Under the pieces are notes generated by a model. The model ran no database searches. It was not told where the DNA came from and worked only from the letters and a program-made list of their open reading frames with translations. From the NCBI GenBank assembly GCA_021811105.1, contig JAJZPM010000007.1, forward strand, positions 1 through 64,000: 64,000 nt of DNA, written 5' to 3'. The position numbers and the translations under genes were made by a program. Of the stretch, positions 51,309-60,652 are shown piece by piece. Origin of the DNA: Nitrospirota bacterium (lineage in GTDB: Bacteria; Nitrospirota; Thermodesulfovibrionia; Thermodesulfovibrionales; UBA6898). Position 1 is the stretch's first letter, and every line of letters begins with the position of its first letter.

Positions 51309-52355
51309 TTATCTGTCGCTACGCCCACTGCTGCGAAACCTTTTAAGCTCAGTGTGTTCAATCAGTTGGTCAAGAGTCTTGAGAGTAAAGACTTTCCCTC
51401 TCGTAGCGATAATCATCTTTTTCATATCTTCACGCCTGACGCCGAAGCCGCGACCGCCGATACAGGCGATGACTTCGTATCGTGGATTTCCCTTCGGGCG
51501 TCCCGCTGTGCTCAGTTCTCCGAGGTGCTGAATGCGTGTCACCTTGTCGCGGGCCGTGCCGTCATCTTCGGTTATCTTGGCTTCGATGATCACTTGAGGG
51601 TTAAACTCGCTCGGGATAATAAAATCAGGGGTCTGGTCGAAACCTTGAATCTTTTCTGCCCTTTTTGTCTTCCTGAAGCTGATACCCGCCTTGCTCAAGA
51701 CTTCCTCTATTGCAGATTCGAGGCTGTCACCTACCAGTTCGCTGACTGAATCACGGTGGCCGGCAAAGGGCCGCCCCAAAAAGCGCTCGTAAAGAAGCAT
51801 GGCATAGGGGACCCCCATTCCGGAGAGATGGCGGATGCTGTCCAGTCCGTTTTTCGTGTCAGCCTTGTCAAGGCGATGGAGCTGTCCGCCGTTCACTTCA
51901 GGGACACCCTGTGTCAGCAAGTGACAGGCGGTATCGACAAGAGCATGGAGCCGTTCCTTCATGACACCGGCAACGCGCAAAGGTTTTCCCGGCGCCATTC
52001 GAACATTCCGGTCAAGAGTGCGGACAAAGCCCTGGGCGACGTTGACGCCTGTTCTTTGGGTCGCTACGTAACCCCATTCCGGTGGGGTAAAGCCTAGCAT
52101 AGCGCGCAGGACCACAAGGGCAATAGGCTCATCAACTACTGCCGGAATGATTTTGTCAGGCGTAAACGTGCTGAACCCCGACGTAGCGGCTTTCAATGCC
52201 TCGTACCCGCGTTCGAACAATGGATAATCGACAAAACCTGCTCCCTTCGGCATAGTGAGAAACTCAGACTCAAGGCATGAGAAAACGGCATCTACATACT
52301 GTTCAGGTTCCTTCAGTATTTCTTCGAGGTCTACTTCAAAAGGATACTTCAGCAT
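51309..52355 (-). CDS. Putative restriction endonuclease (PD-(D/E)xK type)
   Basis: 348 residues from ATG 52355, which has GGAGGG upstream. The C-terminal half holds PDFIIPSEF then VIIEAKITEDDGTARDK, giving Asp244, Glu258 and Lys260 as a PD-(D/E)xK nuclease core. The N-terminal half is helical and may recognise DNA. It overlaps the methyltransferase stop by 20 nt, so the pair should be a type II-like restriction-modification system. No named family recognised for the N-terminal part. Confidence 0.75.
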   Translation of the reverse strand: MLKYPFEVDLEEILKEPEQYVDAVFSCLESEFLTMPKGAGFVDYPLFERGYEALKAATSGFSTFTPDKIIPAVVDEPIALVVLRAMLGFTPPEWGYVATQRTGVNVAQGFVRTLDRNVRMAPGKPLRVAGVMKERLHALVDTACHLLTQGVPEVNGGQLHRLDKADTKNGLDSIRHLSGMGVPYAMLLYERFLGRPFAGHRDSVSELVGDSLESAIEEVLSKAGISFRKTKRAEKIQGFDQTPDFIIPSEFNPQVIIEAKITEDDGTARDKVTRIQHLGELSTAGRPKGNPRYEVIACIGGRGFGVRREDMKKMIIATRGKVFTLKTLDQLIEHTELKRFRSSGRSDR

Positions 52356-54537
52356 ATTTCCCTCCATAGGCAGCAGCCTTCTCCCGGACCATCAGTGGTT
52401 CCCTCTTCCTGCTTGCCGGCTTCGACCCGTTGAGATTCTCTCTCACTTCTGTCCACCCGCCAAATCGCTCCAGCCACTTCTCAACCGCAGACATGCGATC
52501 ATCAGTCCCTTTCCCCTTGTCCCACGCCTTCCTCAAGGACCAGACAGCCAGCCTGATGAGATGTCCATAAGTAACGCACCTTATATCGCCTTGAGACGGC
52601 GTTACCCCGCCTCGCTTCAATTTTTCTATATCCGACCTGACCAATCGGGCAACACCGGCAGGCGTTTCAGTGAGCCATTGTCTCGGTACAACGCCGGTTG
52701 AACGACAGACGAAAACAGTATCGATAATCGAAGAGCCGGTTCCACTGATGTGGATCGACGCGCCCATTTCGGCCGGGCACGGCAGCGACGCCGAACAGGT
52801 CAGCCCGGCATCCAGCATCGCCACTGCGACAGGGATATATGCTTCTATATCGTTATGGTGATAGGTGAAAACCAGTGGACGCCCGGGCTTGAGGGCCTTT
52901 GCCATGCGCCCAAACACCTTTGAAAGACCCGTAGTAAAATGCCCGATGTCCCTGCCCATATTCTCGTTGCCGGTGAGTTCGTCCGGATGTCTTGTAGAAG
53001 GCTCGGCAAATGCCGGTGAAGACTTGCCCACCAATCGTCTCAACCAGACGTAACAAAAATCCATGAGTTCCGCATATTGGACGTTGCCGAAGTAAGGGGG
53101 ATCGGTAAAAACCGCGTCCAAAGACGCCGCTTCTATGTCAGTCGCAGCGGCGTCCGAACACTGAATATCTATCCCGCGCAAAGCTGAACCGTTGAGGCGG
53201 TCACCGATCCATTCATCTTTTATGGGGACAATCTCCTTCCCGCCTTTATCGTGGCGCACCTCGAAAGGCCCGTCACAATATGCCTTGGCCTTGCGGAACT
53301 TCTCGATGATGTTAGCCCACCCTCCGCTTCCGACGCAGATCTTCTTTTTTGCATCCATGATCCCGAGGAGGTTCGACTCACACTGCACCAGACCAACGGG
53401 AAAGCCGTGAACGGAAAAAATATCCAGGGATTTTAAGACGACAGCGTCGTAGCGGCAGAGCATATTCTGATACCGGAGGAGATCTGAGAGGTTCGTGGCA
53501 AGGGCATTCTTCACCCGTTCATTAGAAATCGAAAATATAAGACGCGCGCTCATTTCCAATCCCAAAAGCTGCCTTGAGTTGAACATCTCGGAATACCGCT
53601 TGTATCCCCACCGATGAAGCCTGTCCGTTTCGTCGCCTTTTGGTATCTCGTCGTGCGGCACGAATTTGGAACGCATTTTTTTCAGCTGGCTTTCAGACTC
53701 CTGAAAAAAAGACATGTCTTGTTTATCCGGCTTCTTGAAAAACCTTCCGCTGTGCTTGTCTTTGCATTTTGTACAATGATATTCGATAGCGAATAGCCTG
53801 TGTTCCGGGGGGCCGGACTTAGGCGAAGGGAAGGAATTGACCGTTCCGCAATGAGGACATGTGCAGTGGTTTCGCCGTGCCGGCCCTGCCTCGATCAGCT
53901 TTGAGGAGCAGAATCCGCATTTACCGGGTTTGCTTCTGTCGGCAACCTCGGAAAGTTCGCCGCAGGATGAGCAGACAAAGACATTTTTAGGATGTCTCAC
54001 GTTGGCGGCAAGAAGGTAGCCCGGGAAAAGATCGAGAGACTTCCCGCATCCACTACAGTTTTTGACTTTCACCCATAAGAAGTATTTGACGTGCGCGTCC
54101 GTGTTCCCGCAGATCGTGCAGCGTGTCCGGTATAACCGGCCGATATCTTTCTCCAAAGACCGCTTTAATTCTTGTGCCGCTTCGTCATAAGCCTCTAGAT
54201 CAAGGTGTTCGATCTCTTGCTTGACGATCCAGTAGGACATCGGGTTGATATCATAGCCGATAACATCGCAACCGACGCGATTCGCCTCAAGCAACGGCGT
54301 CCCTCCGCCCATGAACGGATCCGCGATGCGAAGACCGGGGAAATTATTACTTTCGTAAAAGATGTCACGCAACGGTTTCGGCCCAAGCTCAGATAATATC
54401 AGCCCGCGAAAAAGCGTCCCCGGCCGCCTCGCAAACCACTTATGGACGGCTATGACAGGACGGTAATTCTGCTGGATCTGCTTTTCCCTCAGGGCGAGAT
54501 TGGCGATAAATGGTATGTCAAAATCACGTTCGATCAT
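52336..54537 (-). CDS. DNA methyltransferase with internal zinc ribbons (DUF1156/COG1743-like)
   Basis: 733 residues. The SAM-binding motif DPFMGGGT is at 73-80 and catalytic motif DPPY at 479-482 (TDPPYFGNVQYAELMDF), as in adenine/cytosine-N4 methylases of the COG1743 group. Between them an insertion of about 130 residues carries at least six CxxC pairs (about residues 140-260), i.e. several zinc ribbons. The N-terminal KWFARRPGTLFRG is typical of the group. It would protect host DNA from the nuclease encoded downstream. No ribosome site; TATAAT lies 12 nt before the ATG. Confidence 0.85.
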   Translation of the reverse strand: MIERDFDIPFIANLALREKQIQQNYRPVIAVHKWFARRPGTLFRGLILSELGPKPLRDIFYESNNFPGLRIADPFMGGGTPLLEANRVGCDVIGYDINPMSYWIVKQEIEHLDLEAYDEAAQELKRSLEKDIGRLYRTRCTICGNTDAHVKYFLWVKVKNCSGCGKSLDLFPGYLLAANVRHPKNVFVCSSCGELSEVADRSKPGKCGFCSSKLIEAGPARRNHCTCPHCGTVNSFPSPKSGPPEHRLFAIEYHCTKCKDKHSGRFFKKPDKQDMSFFQESESQLKKMRSKFVPHDEIPKGDETDRLHRWGYKRYSEMFNSRQLLGLEMSARLIFSISNERVKNALATNLSDLLRYQNMLCRYDAVVLKSLDIFSVHGFPVGLVQCESNLLGIMDAKKKICVGSGGWANIIEKFRKAKAYCDGPFEVRHDKGGKEIVPIKDEWIGDRLNGSALRGIDIQCSDAAATDIEAASLDAVFTDPPYFGNVQYAELMDFCYVWLRRLVGKSSPAFAEPSTRHPDELTGNENMGRDIGHFTTGLSKVFGRMAKALKPGRPLVFTYHHNDIEAYIPVAVAMLDAGLTCSASLPCPAEMGASIHISGTGSSIIDTVFVCRSTGVVPRQWLTETPAGVARLVRSDIEKLKRGGVTPSQGDIRCVTYGHLIRLAVWSLRKAWDKGKGTDDRMSAVEKWLERFGGWTEVRENLNGSKPASRKREPLMVREKAAAYGGKYAEVSF

Positions 54538-54549
54538 TGGGGTTGCATC

Positions 54550-54555
54550 ATTATA
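54550..54555 (-). promoter_or_regulatory. -10 element of the restriction-modification operon
   Basis: Consensus TATAAT on the minus strand, 12 nt before the methyltransferase ATG. The predicted leader is only 5-6 nt and has no Shine-Dalgarno sequence. No clear -35 is seen. Confidence 0.45.
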
Positions 54556-54659
54556 TCAGATAACGTAGAAGTGGAACAGGCGGTCTGAAGAGCGTATTGA
54601 CCCCACTAAAGAAGGAATGTACTACTGCATCAAATACATATAGATAGGGTCTTCAGATG

Positions 54660-54668
54660 TGATATCAT
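54660..54668 (+). promoter_or_regulatory. Extended -10 (TGA-TATCAT) abutting the suhB-like start
   Basis: TGA then TATCAT (54663-54668), followed by six bases and the ATG at 54675. The transcription start is predicted at the ATG itself. Confidence 0.5.
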
Positions 54669-54674
54669 GTTTTC

Positions 54675-55490
54675 ATGAACGATAACCTTCTTAATGAATT
54701 CCTCAAGACCGCCGTTTCCGCTGCGCGGCTTGCGGGAGACATCATCATCAAGAACCTCGGACATCTCTCAAACGAAGACGTGCAGACCAAGCAGGCCTTC
54801 GACTTCGTGACGAAGGTAGACAGGTGGTCAGAGGCGGTGATCATTCAGACGATCCGGGAGAAATTCCCCTCGCACCGTTTCCTGACCGAGGAGACATTAA
54901 AGCAGGAAGACACCGGAGAGTATCGCTGGATCATAGACCCGCTCGATGGCACGACGAACTATATTCACAGCTACCCGATGTTTTCGGTTTCGATCGCGCT
55001 TGAATATAAGAGTGAGATCATCATGGGCGTCGTCTTCGACCCGTTAAAGGATGAGCTCTTTTATGCGGTGAAAGGTTGCGGCTCTTTTTTGAATAACAGG
55101 AAGATCACCGCATCAGGTGTAGCTTCTCTCGACAAGAGCCTTGTCGCCACGGGCTTTCCTTTCCGGGCGAAGGAGATGATCGATCATTACCTCCGTGCCT
55201 TCAAAGAAATCTTCCTCAGGGTGAGCGACATACGGCGCGCAGGGTCGGCGGCGATAGACCTAGCCTATGTTGCGGCAGGCAGATTCGAGGGCTTCTTCGA
55301 ACTGAAACTGAGCCCCTGGGACATTGCAGCAGGAGCGCTGCTGATAGAAGAAGCAGGAGGCGTTGTTACCGACTTCGGGGGAGGCGCAGAATATCTTGCG
55401 ACAGGGAACATCGTGGCGGGCAATGGGTATATTCAGCCGCAAATCCTGAAGACTATCAGGCAGGTATTTCAGGGGATCGTCGAAAAATAG
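54675..55490 (+). CDS. suhB: Inositol monophosphatase family protein
   Basis: 271 residues with the metal-binding IDPLDGTTNYIHSYPMF (about residues 88-104), FLTEETLK carrying the upstream Glu, and the C-terminal LSPWDIAAGALLIEEAGG. It dephosphorylates inositol phosphates or related sugar phosphates; SuhB homologues also act in rRNA antitermination. Single gene flanked by convergent and divergent genes. No ribosome site before the ATG. Confidence 0.9.
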   Translation: MNDNLLNEFLKTAVSAARLAGDIIIKNLGHLSNEDVQTKQAFDFVTKVDRWSEAVIIQTIREKFPSHRFLTEETLKQEDTGEYRWIIDPLDGTTNYIHSYPMFSVSIALEYKSEIIMGVVFDPLKDELFYAVKGCGSFLNNRKITASGVASLDKSLVATGFPFRAKEMIDHYLRAFKEIFLRVSDIRRAGSAAIDLAYVAAGRFEGFFELKLSPWDIAAGALLIEEAGGVVTDFGGGAEYLATGNIVAGNGYIQPQILKTIRQVFQGIVEK

Positions 55491-55558
55491 AGTAGACAAA
55501 AAAGCTTATGCAGCGAAAGTCTGCTCTTCCAACTCTTTCCAGTATAAAACGGATGCGC

Positions 55559-56326
55559 CTACAGCCCTGTCGGATGGTCGATGAATTCGACGGCGAGCCC
55601 TAATTTCTTTTTCAGCATCTCCCCGACCGCTTTCACCCCCAGTGTTTCAGTCGCGTAGTGACCTGCAAATATAAGGTTTACGCCCATCTCTTTGGCAAGA
55701 TGATACGCACTGTGGGACGGCTCTCCCGTGAGAAAGGTATCAATCCCCAGCTCCTCGGCGTCATGGATCGCGGACCATCCGCCCCCTGAGACAACGCCGA
55801 CATTTCGTACCTTTTTTTTGAAATCCACGTAAGATGACCTCGTCTTGAGGGTCTTATCCACAAATTTTACGAATACATCCATCTGCATTGCCGTGCCTGT
55901 CTTGCCCCAATAGCCGATCCTTTTTCCGTGGTATTCGCCGAACTCGCCCATTTTCTTGAGCGAAAGGACCCTGAGGAGTTCTGCATTGTTGCCATACCGA
56001 GGATGCCAGTCAAGCGGCAGATGGCATGCATAAAGCGAGATGCCGGAATCCAGAAGGGCTTTGATGCGTTTCCCCGCCACTCCCCTGATGGATTTGAGAC
56101 CTCCCCAGATGAGGCCGTGATGGACAAGTAGGAAATCAACTCCCCTCTCTTTTGCCCTTTCGAAGGTATATCCGCAGGCATCGACCGCAAGCCCGACCTT
56201 CCCCACGCGCTCCCGGCCCTCCACCTGAAGCCCGTTGGCGCTGTCGTCTTTCGGGAACTCGGAAAGGGAAAGCTCGGAGTCGAGAAACGACACGAGCTTC
56301 TTCAGCGATATCGAGGATCTCTTCAT
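55559..56326 (-). CDS. Nif3-like dinuclear metal-centre protein
   Basis: 255 residues with the NIF3/YbgI motifs: DDSANGLQVEG, VDFLLVHHGLIWGG (metal His pair), a loop region, GGGWSAIHDAEELGIDTFLTGE and C-terminal NLIFAGHYATETLGVKA with further metal ligands. Members form hexamers, are widespread and lack a firm function (GTP cyclohydrolase I type 2 is a misnomer). The ATG has no good ribosome site; a palindromic repeat lies just upstream. Confidence 0.92.
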   Translation of the reverse strand: MKRSSISLKKLVSFLDSELSLSEFPKDDSANGLQVEGRERVGKVGLAVDACGYTFERAKERGVDFLLVHHGLIWGGLKSIRGVAGKRIKALLDSGISLYACHLPLDWHPRYGNNAELLRVLSLKKMGEFGEYHGKRIGYWGKTGTAMQMDVFVKFVDKTLKTRSSYVDFKKKVRNVGVVSGGGWSAIHDAEELGIDTFLTGEPSHSAYHLAKEMGVNLIFAGHYATETLGVKAVGEMLKKKLGLAVEFIDHPTGL

Positions 56327-56333
56327 TGAATAG

Positions 56334-56430
56334 GCATTTATAAGAAAATCTCCCCTCGCCCCTCTTTACCAAAGAGGGGGATTATTCCTCCCTTTAGCAA
56401 AGGGAGGTCAGGAGGGATTTTATAAATCGC
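56334..56430. mobile_element. 97-bp palindromic MITE-like element with two internal hairpins
   Basis: Outer inverted repeats (GCATTTATAAG-AAAATC at the left, its imperfect complement ending at 56430) flank two perfect hairpins: 56359-56367 with 56371-56379, and 56387-56395 with 56399-56407. The loops are only three bases. TTATAA occurs at both ends and could be a target duplication. It lies between the Nif3-like and LapAB-like genes, where it may also act as a transcription terminator or mRNA processing site. Confidence 0.65.
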
Positions 56431-56464
56431 TGTCGACATTATTTTAGGACTTTCAGTCTGTCTT

Positions 56465-57805
56465 TCACTTGCTTAATGCGAGGCCCGCCTGTGCAGGCGT
56501 GCATATGCCGTCGAGGTTGAACTGATAAGTATCCCACTGTTTGCACCGGCTGCATCTTCCGGACCATTCATCCGAGCTGTACCCGCAATGCGCGCAGCAG
56601 TAAGGCAGTCTCAGTGACTTCTTCAGGTCGATCACCTTCCGGTATTCAGCCGCCGCCTTGTCAGGCTGGTATCTTCTCATGTAGATATTGCCGAGCAGTT
56701 GGTGGAGCTCCGGATAGGAAATCCCCATGGCCTCCATGCCGGAGAGGGTCTCGAATGCGTCGTCGATCATCTCGAGCCGGTAGTAAAGCTTGCCGAGAAA
56801 AAACCTCGTTACCGGGTCATTCGGGTTTCTCGAAATCCCGGCTTTATAGATCGAGATAAGCCTTCCCGGCTCACCCAGACTGATTAGCAGGTCTTCAAGC
56901 CTCGCCAAGACGATCTTCGAGGAGCTGCTCTCGTACGCCTTTTCGAGCAGGTTGACCGCCTCCTCACTTTCGCCTTCCCTCAGCATCACCTCGGCAAGCC
57001 CGAGCGTGGCGGGGACAAAATCCTTTTCGAGGCGCAGGACTGTCTTAAAGGCCTTCTTCGCCTTTTCCGGCTGGTTATTCTCAAGACTGTGCCTGCCATA
57101 CTCATATTTGTAGCCGATAAGGCCCTCCTGCTCGCGCTTCCTGTCTCTTTCGGCATGCTGGTGTTTCAGGATCGATTTCTGCAGATACACGAGGTCGTCC
57201 CACCTGCCCTGCTTCTCAAGAATATCGCGCTTCCGGTAAAGTGCGGTAAGATTGGCATCGTCGATATCAAGGATATCGTCGATATATTTCAGAGCATCCG
57301 ACCACCGGCCGGACTTTTCGAACAATCTTTCGAGGGCGAAGAGCGTTTCGAGGTTCTCCGGATTCGCCATCCTCGCCTTCTGGTAAGAGGTATTGGCCTT
57401 CTGGAAATCTTCTTCCCCGGCATAGATGTCCCCGAGCCTGAGGAGCGCGTCAACATGGTCGTGTTCTTCGGCGAGTATCGCCTCAAGAGCGTCTTTCGCC
57501 GAGTCCTCCTTGTGGGCCAGAATGGCGTTGACCGCCTTGGAATAGAGTCCCTGGACCTTTGCATCCTGCTTCTGTTTTTTCTGATACTGCCAGTTGTCGA
57601 CGTATTTCTTGGTGTCCCTGATCGCGAAGAAGATAAGGGAGATGAGTATCCCTATGGCGATCGAAAAGAGCATGAATGCAAACTTCGGCACCTCGTAACT
57701 TTCGCCGAGGGGCACGGTAAAGGTGATCGTTTCATGGTTGTAGACCGCAAAGAGTGAAAGCGCGGCAAAGAACAGAACCAATAAGAATATCGACAACTTG
57801 CCCAT
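56465..57805 (-). CDS. LapA-LapB-like fusion: TM domain, TPR array and rubredoxin-like zinc domain
   Basis: 446 residues. Residues 1-70 have two TM helices of the DUF1049/LapA type (FAVYNHETITFTVPLG between them). A cytoplasmic TPR array of roughly ten repeats (about 85-390) follows, then a C-terminal zinc ribbon with CCAHC and CSRC. E. coli LapB has a TM anchor, TPRs and the same rubredoxin-type domain; it controls LpxC degradation by FtsH and so LPS synthesis. LapA is a separate gene next to lapB there. Here both appear in one chain. It overlaps the rlmH stop by one base. Confidence 0.85.
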   Translation of the reverse strand: MGKLSIFLLVLFFAALSLFAVYNHETITFTVPLGESYEVPKFAFMLFSIAIGILISLIFFAIRDTKKYVDNWQYQKKQKQDAKVQGLYSKAVNAILAHKEDSAKDALEAILAEEHDHVDALLRLGDIYAGEEDFQKANTSYQKARMANPENLETLFALERLFEKSGRWSDALKYIDDILDIDDANLTALYRKRDILEKQGRWDDLVYLQKSILKHQHAERDRKREQEGLIGYKYEYGRHSLENNQPEKAKKAFKTVLRLEKDFVPATLGLAEVMLREGESEEAVNLLEKAYESSSSKIVLARLEDLLISLGEPGRLISIYKAGISRNPNDPVTRFFLGKLYYRLEMIDDAFETLSGMEAMGISYPELHQLLGNIYMRRYQPDKAAAEYRKVIDLKKSLRLPYCCAHCGYSSDEWSGRCSRCKQWDTYQFNLDGICTPAQAGLALSK

Positions 57806-58245
57806 CAGTGGTGGTATCCCCTTTTGTGCATTATCGTGAAGGCCCTGTAAAGCTGCTCGACAAGGAACAGCCTCGACATCTCGTGGGTAAGGGTCATTTC
57901 CGAGAGCGCAACCGTACCTTCGGCGGCTTCCTTCACGCGTTCAGAAACGCCGTAAGCTCCTCCGACGACGAAATGCACGGAAGGCTGGTGCCCGGAGAGA
58001 AAATCCGCAAACCCGGCCGATGTGTATTCCTTCCCTCTTTCATCGAGAAGGACATACGGACTCCGGAGCTTCAGTATCCGTTCTCCCTCTTTTTCGACCA
58101 TCCGCTGAATGTCTTTCCCCTTCTCTTCCCTGATCTCGGAAACGGCAACATCCGCAAAGGGCCTGAGGAGTCTGAGATACTTCTCAATTCCTTCCTGAAT
58201 GAACCGCTCTTTTGTCTTTCCCACCCATACCAGTCTTATCTTCAT
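57805..58245 (-). CDS. rlmH: 23S rRNA (pseudouridine-1915-N3) methyltransferase
   Basis: 146 residues, slightly shorter than the usual 155. The SPOUT fold shows FVVGGAYGVSERVKE and the signature C-terminus HEMSRLFLVEQLYRAFTIMHKRGYHH. It overlaps rsfS by 62 nt, an unusually long overlap, and lapAB by 1 nt. Confidence 0.95.
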   Translation of the reverse strand: MKIRLVWVGKTKERFIQEGIEKYLRLLRPFADVAVSEIREEKGKDIQRMVEKEGERILKLRSPYVLLDERGKEYTSAGFADFLSGHQPSVHFVVGGAYGVSERVKEAAEGTVALSEMTLTHEMSRLFLVEQLYRAFTIMHKRGYHH

Positions 58246-58621
58246 CTATCTCCAGGGTCTTCGCATCCATCCAGAGTTTTTCGAGCTCGTAATAGCCCCT
58301 CGTCTCCTTCTCGAATACATGCACGATCACGTCCCCGTAATCGAGCAGGACCCAGTGGCTGTAATCGAGCCCCTCGATGCCGAGGAGTTTTATCCCTTTC
58401 TCCGAAAACTCATGTTCGATGAATTCGGCAATGGCCTTTACCTGTGTGGTGCTTTCCCCGGAACAGATGACAAAATAATCGGCGATGATGGTAAGCCCGG
58501 CGAGATCAAGGACAACGAGATCAACGGCCTTCTTGCTGAGGGCCGCTTTTGCTGCCCTGACGGCTAATTCTCTACTTTTTAAGGGTCTTCCCTTCCTTTC
58601 GATTCGGTTTCCGCTCTTCAC
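58184..58621 (-). CDS. rsfS: Ribosomal silencing factor RsfS
   Basis: 145 residues: VVLDLAGLTIIADYFVICSGESTTQVKAIA and GLDYSHWVLLDYGDVIVHVFEKETRGYYELEKLW-type core (DUF143). It binds L14 and blocks subunit joining under starvation. It starts with GTG overlapping the nadD stop (GTGA). The last 20 residues, in the overlap with rlmH, are an extension beyond the family core. Confidence 0.95.
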   Translation of the reverse strand: MKSGNRIERKGRPLKSRELAVRAAKAALSKKAVDLVVLDLAGLTIIADYFVICSGESTTQVKAIAEFIEHEFSEKGIKLLGIEGLDYSHWVLLDYGDVIVHVFEKETRGYYELEKLWMDAKTLEIDEDKTGMGGKDKRAVHSGRN

Positions 58622-59265
58622 TGAACAGGTGAATACAACTTATTTGAAATTATAAAGGATTCCACATCCTCTGGCAACAGATATTTTATGCTACGCCCGG
58701 CCCGCATGCGCCTTCGGATGTCGGAAGAAGATATATCAAGCGGGGTAATCTTCACCAACTCCGCTTTTCTCCCGGACCGCAGTTCAAGCGTAAGAGACTC
58801 CCTGCCGCTTTCGGCCAGGTCTTTCGTCTTCGCGTAGGGTGAAGAAAGCATCTCGCCGAATTCACGGCCCGGCCGCGAAACCACCGCGAAATTTACCATG
58901 GAGACAAGCTGTTCGGGCCTCCACCAAGTCGGGATATCGAGGAAGGCGTCTATCCCGAGCATAAAGTAAAGTTCGGCGTCGCGGTACTGCCTGAGAAGGA
59001 CCTCAAGGGTCTCGACGGTATAGGATTTTTCCGATTTCAGGCATTCGATATCGAGTACGTCGAAAGACCTGTTTCTGACCACGGCGAGCCGCACCATCTT
59101 GTATCGCTTGAGTGCATCAGCAAGGTCCTCCGACTTCAGAGGCGGATTCCCCGAGGGGATAAAGAGCACTTTGTCGAGACCCAGTATCTCGCATGTCTCT
59201 TCCGCAGCCCGGAGGTGGCCGTAATGAATCGGGTTGAAAGTGCCGCCGAAGACGCCGATCTTCAA
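58618..59265 (-). CDS. nadD: Nicotinate-nucleotide adenylyltransferase
   Basis: 215 residues, Rossmann nucleotidyltransferase: GVFGGTFNPIHYGHLRAAEE with the HxGH motif, FIPSGNPPLK, GIDAFLDIPTWWRPE, and SSSDIRRRMRAGRSIKYLLPE near the C-terminus. It makes deamido-NAD. It lies 8 nt after proA, in a proA-nadD-rsfS-rlmH run. Confidence 0.96.
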   Translation of the reverse strand: MKIGVFGGTFNPIHYGHLRAAEETCEILGLDKVLFIPSGNPPLKSEDLADALKRYKMVRLAVVRNRSFDVLDIECLKSEKSYTVETLEVLLRQYRDAELYFMLGIDAFLDIPTWWRPEQLVSMVNFAVVSRPGREFGEMLSSPYAKTKDLAESGRESLTLELRSGRKAELVKITPLDISSSDIRRRMRAGRSIKYLLPEDVESFIISNKLYSPVQ

Positions 59266-59273
59266 CTAAGCCT

Positions 59274-60530
59274 TCACTCCCTCAGCTGCCCGTTTCCCAG
59301 GACGATGAACTTCGTGCAGGTGAGTTCCTCGAGGCCCATCGGTCCCCGCGCGTGTATCTTGTCCGTCGATATGCCGATTTCCGCGCCGAGACCGAACTGG
59401 AAGCCGTCGTTCAGCCGGGTGGAGGCATTCACGAGGACAGCGGACGAATCGACCTCCCGCAGAAACCTCATCCCCTTCGCGTAGTCCTTCGTAACGATCG
59501 TGTCCGAATGGGCCGAGCTGTATTTCGCGATATGCTCCATCGCCTCGTCGATATCTTTGACCACTCTCACGTTCAGCACAAGGTCGAGGTATTCGTTGTA
59601 GTAATCCTCTTCTTTCGCGGCAACGATTCCCTGAACGATCTTTCTCGTTTCGGGACATCCCTTCAACACCACCCCCGCCTTTTTGAACCTTGCGGCCATG
59701 TCCGGAAGGAAACTCTTCGCGATCTTCTTGTCGACGAGCATCGTCTCCATCGCGTTACAGGTCCCGGGCCTCTGGACCTTGGCGTTAAAGCAGATGTCCT
59801 CAGCCATTTTGAGGTCGGCGTCCCTGTCGACGAAGACATGGCAGATGCCTTTATAATGTTTAAGGACCGGAATGCGGGAGTTCTCGGTCACCGCCCTGAT
59901 GAGGCCCTCGCCGCCGCGGGGGATGATCAGGTCGACTATCCCTTCGAGTTTGAGGAGCTCCATGACCGCCTCTCTGTCGGGGATGTCGATGAATGTGACC
60001 GCTCCTTCATGGAGGCCTTCGGCCTTTGCCACATCCCTCAGTATCTTCACGATCGCCTTGTTCGAGTGGATAGCTTCCGACCCTCCGCGGAGTATTACCG
60101 AGTTACCCGCTTTCATACAAAGGCTCGTCGCATCTGCGGTCACGTTCGGCCTTGACTCGTAAATGATCCCGATGACCCCGATGGGAACACGCATCCTGCC
60201 GACGCTCATGCCGTTGGGCCTCTGCCACATCCTGAGGACCTCGCCGACCGGGTCGGGCAGCGCCGCAACCTCGACGAGTCCCTGGGACATCTCATGTATG
60301 CGCTTGTCATTCAAGGTGAGCCTGTCGATCATCGCCTTCGAAAGCCCTTTCTTCTCGGCATAGGCAATGTCCTTTGCATTTTCCCTGAGGAGTTCCTTCG
60401 CCCGTTTCTGAAGCGCCTCGGCCATCTTGATAAGCGCCGTGTTTTTCTGTTTCGAAGAGGCCTTCGCTAGCGAGCGCGCACCCTCCTTCGCATCTTTCGC
60501 CTTCGCCAGGACGAATTCCTTTATGTCCAT
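59274..60530 (-). CDS. proA: Gamma-glutamyl phosphate reductase
   Basis: 418 residues of the aldehyde dehydrogenase superfamily: [46 protein letters not shown] with the catalytic Cys, and [21 protein letters not shown]. It carries out the second step of proline synthesis. The ATG at 60530 is chosen because GGGAGG lies 8 nt upstream; an ATG at 60536 is too close to it. proB is not in this window. Confidence 0.96.
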   Translation of the reverse strand: MDIKEFVLAKAKDAKEGARSLAKASSKQKNTALIKMAEALQKRAKELLRENAKDIAYAEKKGLSKAMIDRLTLNDKRIHEMSQGLVEVAALPDPVGEVLRMWQRPNGMSVGRMRVPIGVIGIIYESRPNVTADATSLCMKAGNSVILRGGSEAIHSNKAIVKILRDVAKAEGLHEGAVTFIDIPDREAVMELLKLEGIVDLIIPRGGEGLIRAVTENSRIPVLKHYKGICHVFVDRDADLKMAEDICFNAKVQRPGTCNAMETMLVDKKIAKSFLPDMAARFKKAGVVLKGCPETRKIVQGIVAAKEEDYYNEYLDLVLNVRVVKDIDEAMEHIAKYSSAHSDTIVTKDYAKGMRFLREVDSSAVLVNASTRLNDGFQFGLGAEIGISTDKIHARGPMGLEELTCTKFIVLGNGQLRE

Positions 60531-60652
60531 ATTCATGCCTCCCGTCTCTGCAAGATTGTCACCACATTAGGATACAAAAACCGACCTGGACGTTGCAAAG
60601 AAAATATCCGCCCTGCCAAAGCTCGAAGGCAGCCAAGTGCGGATGGAAAAGA

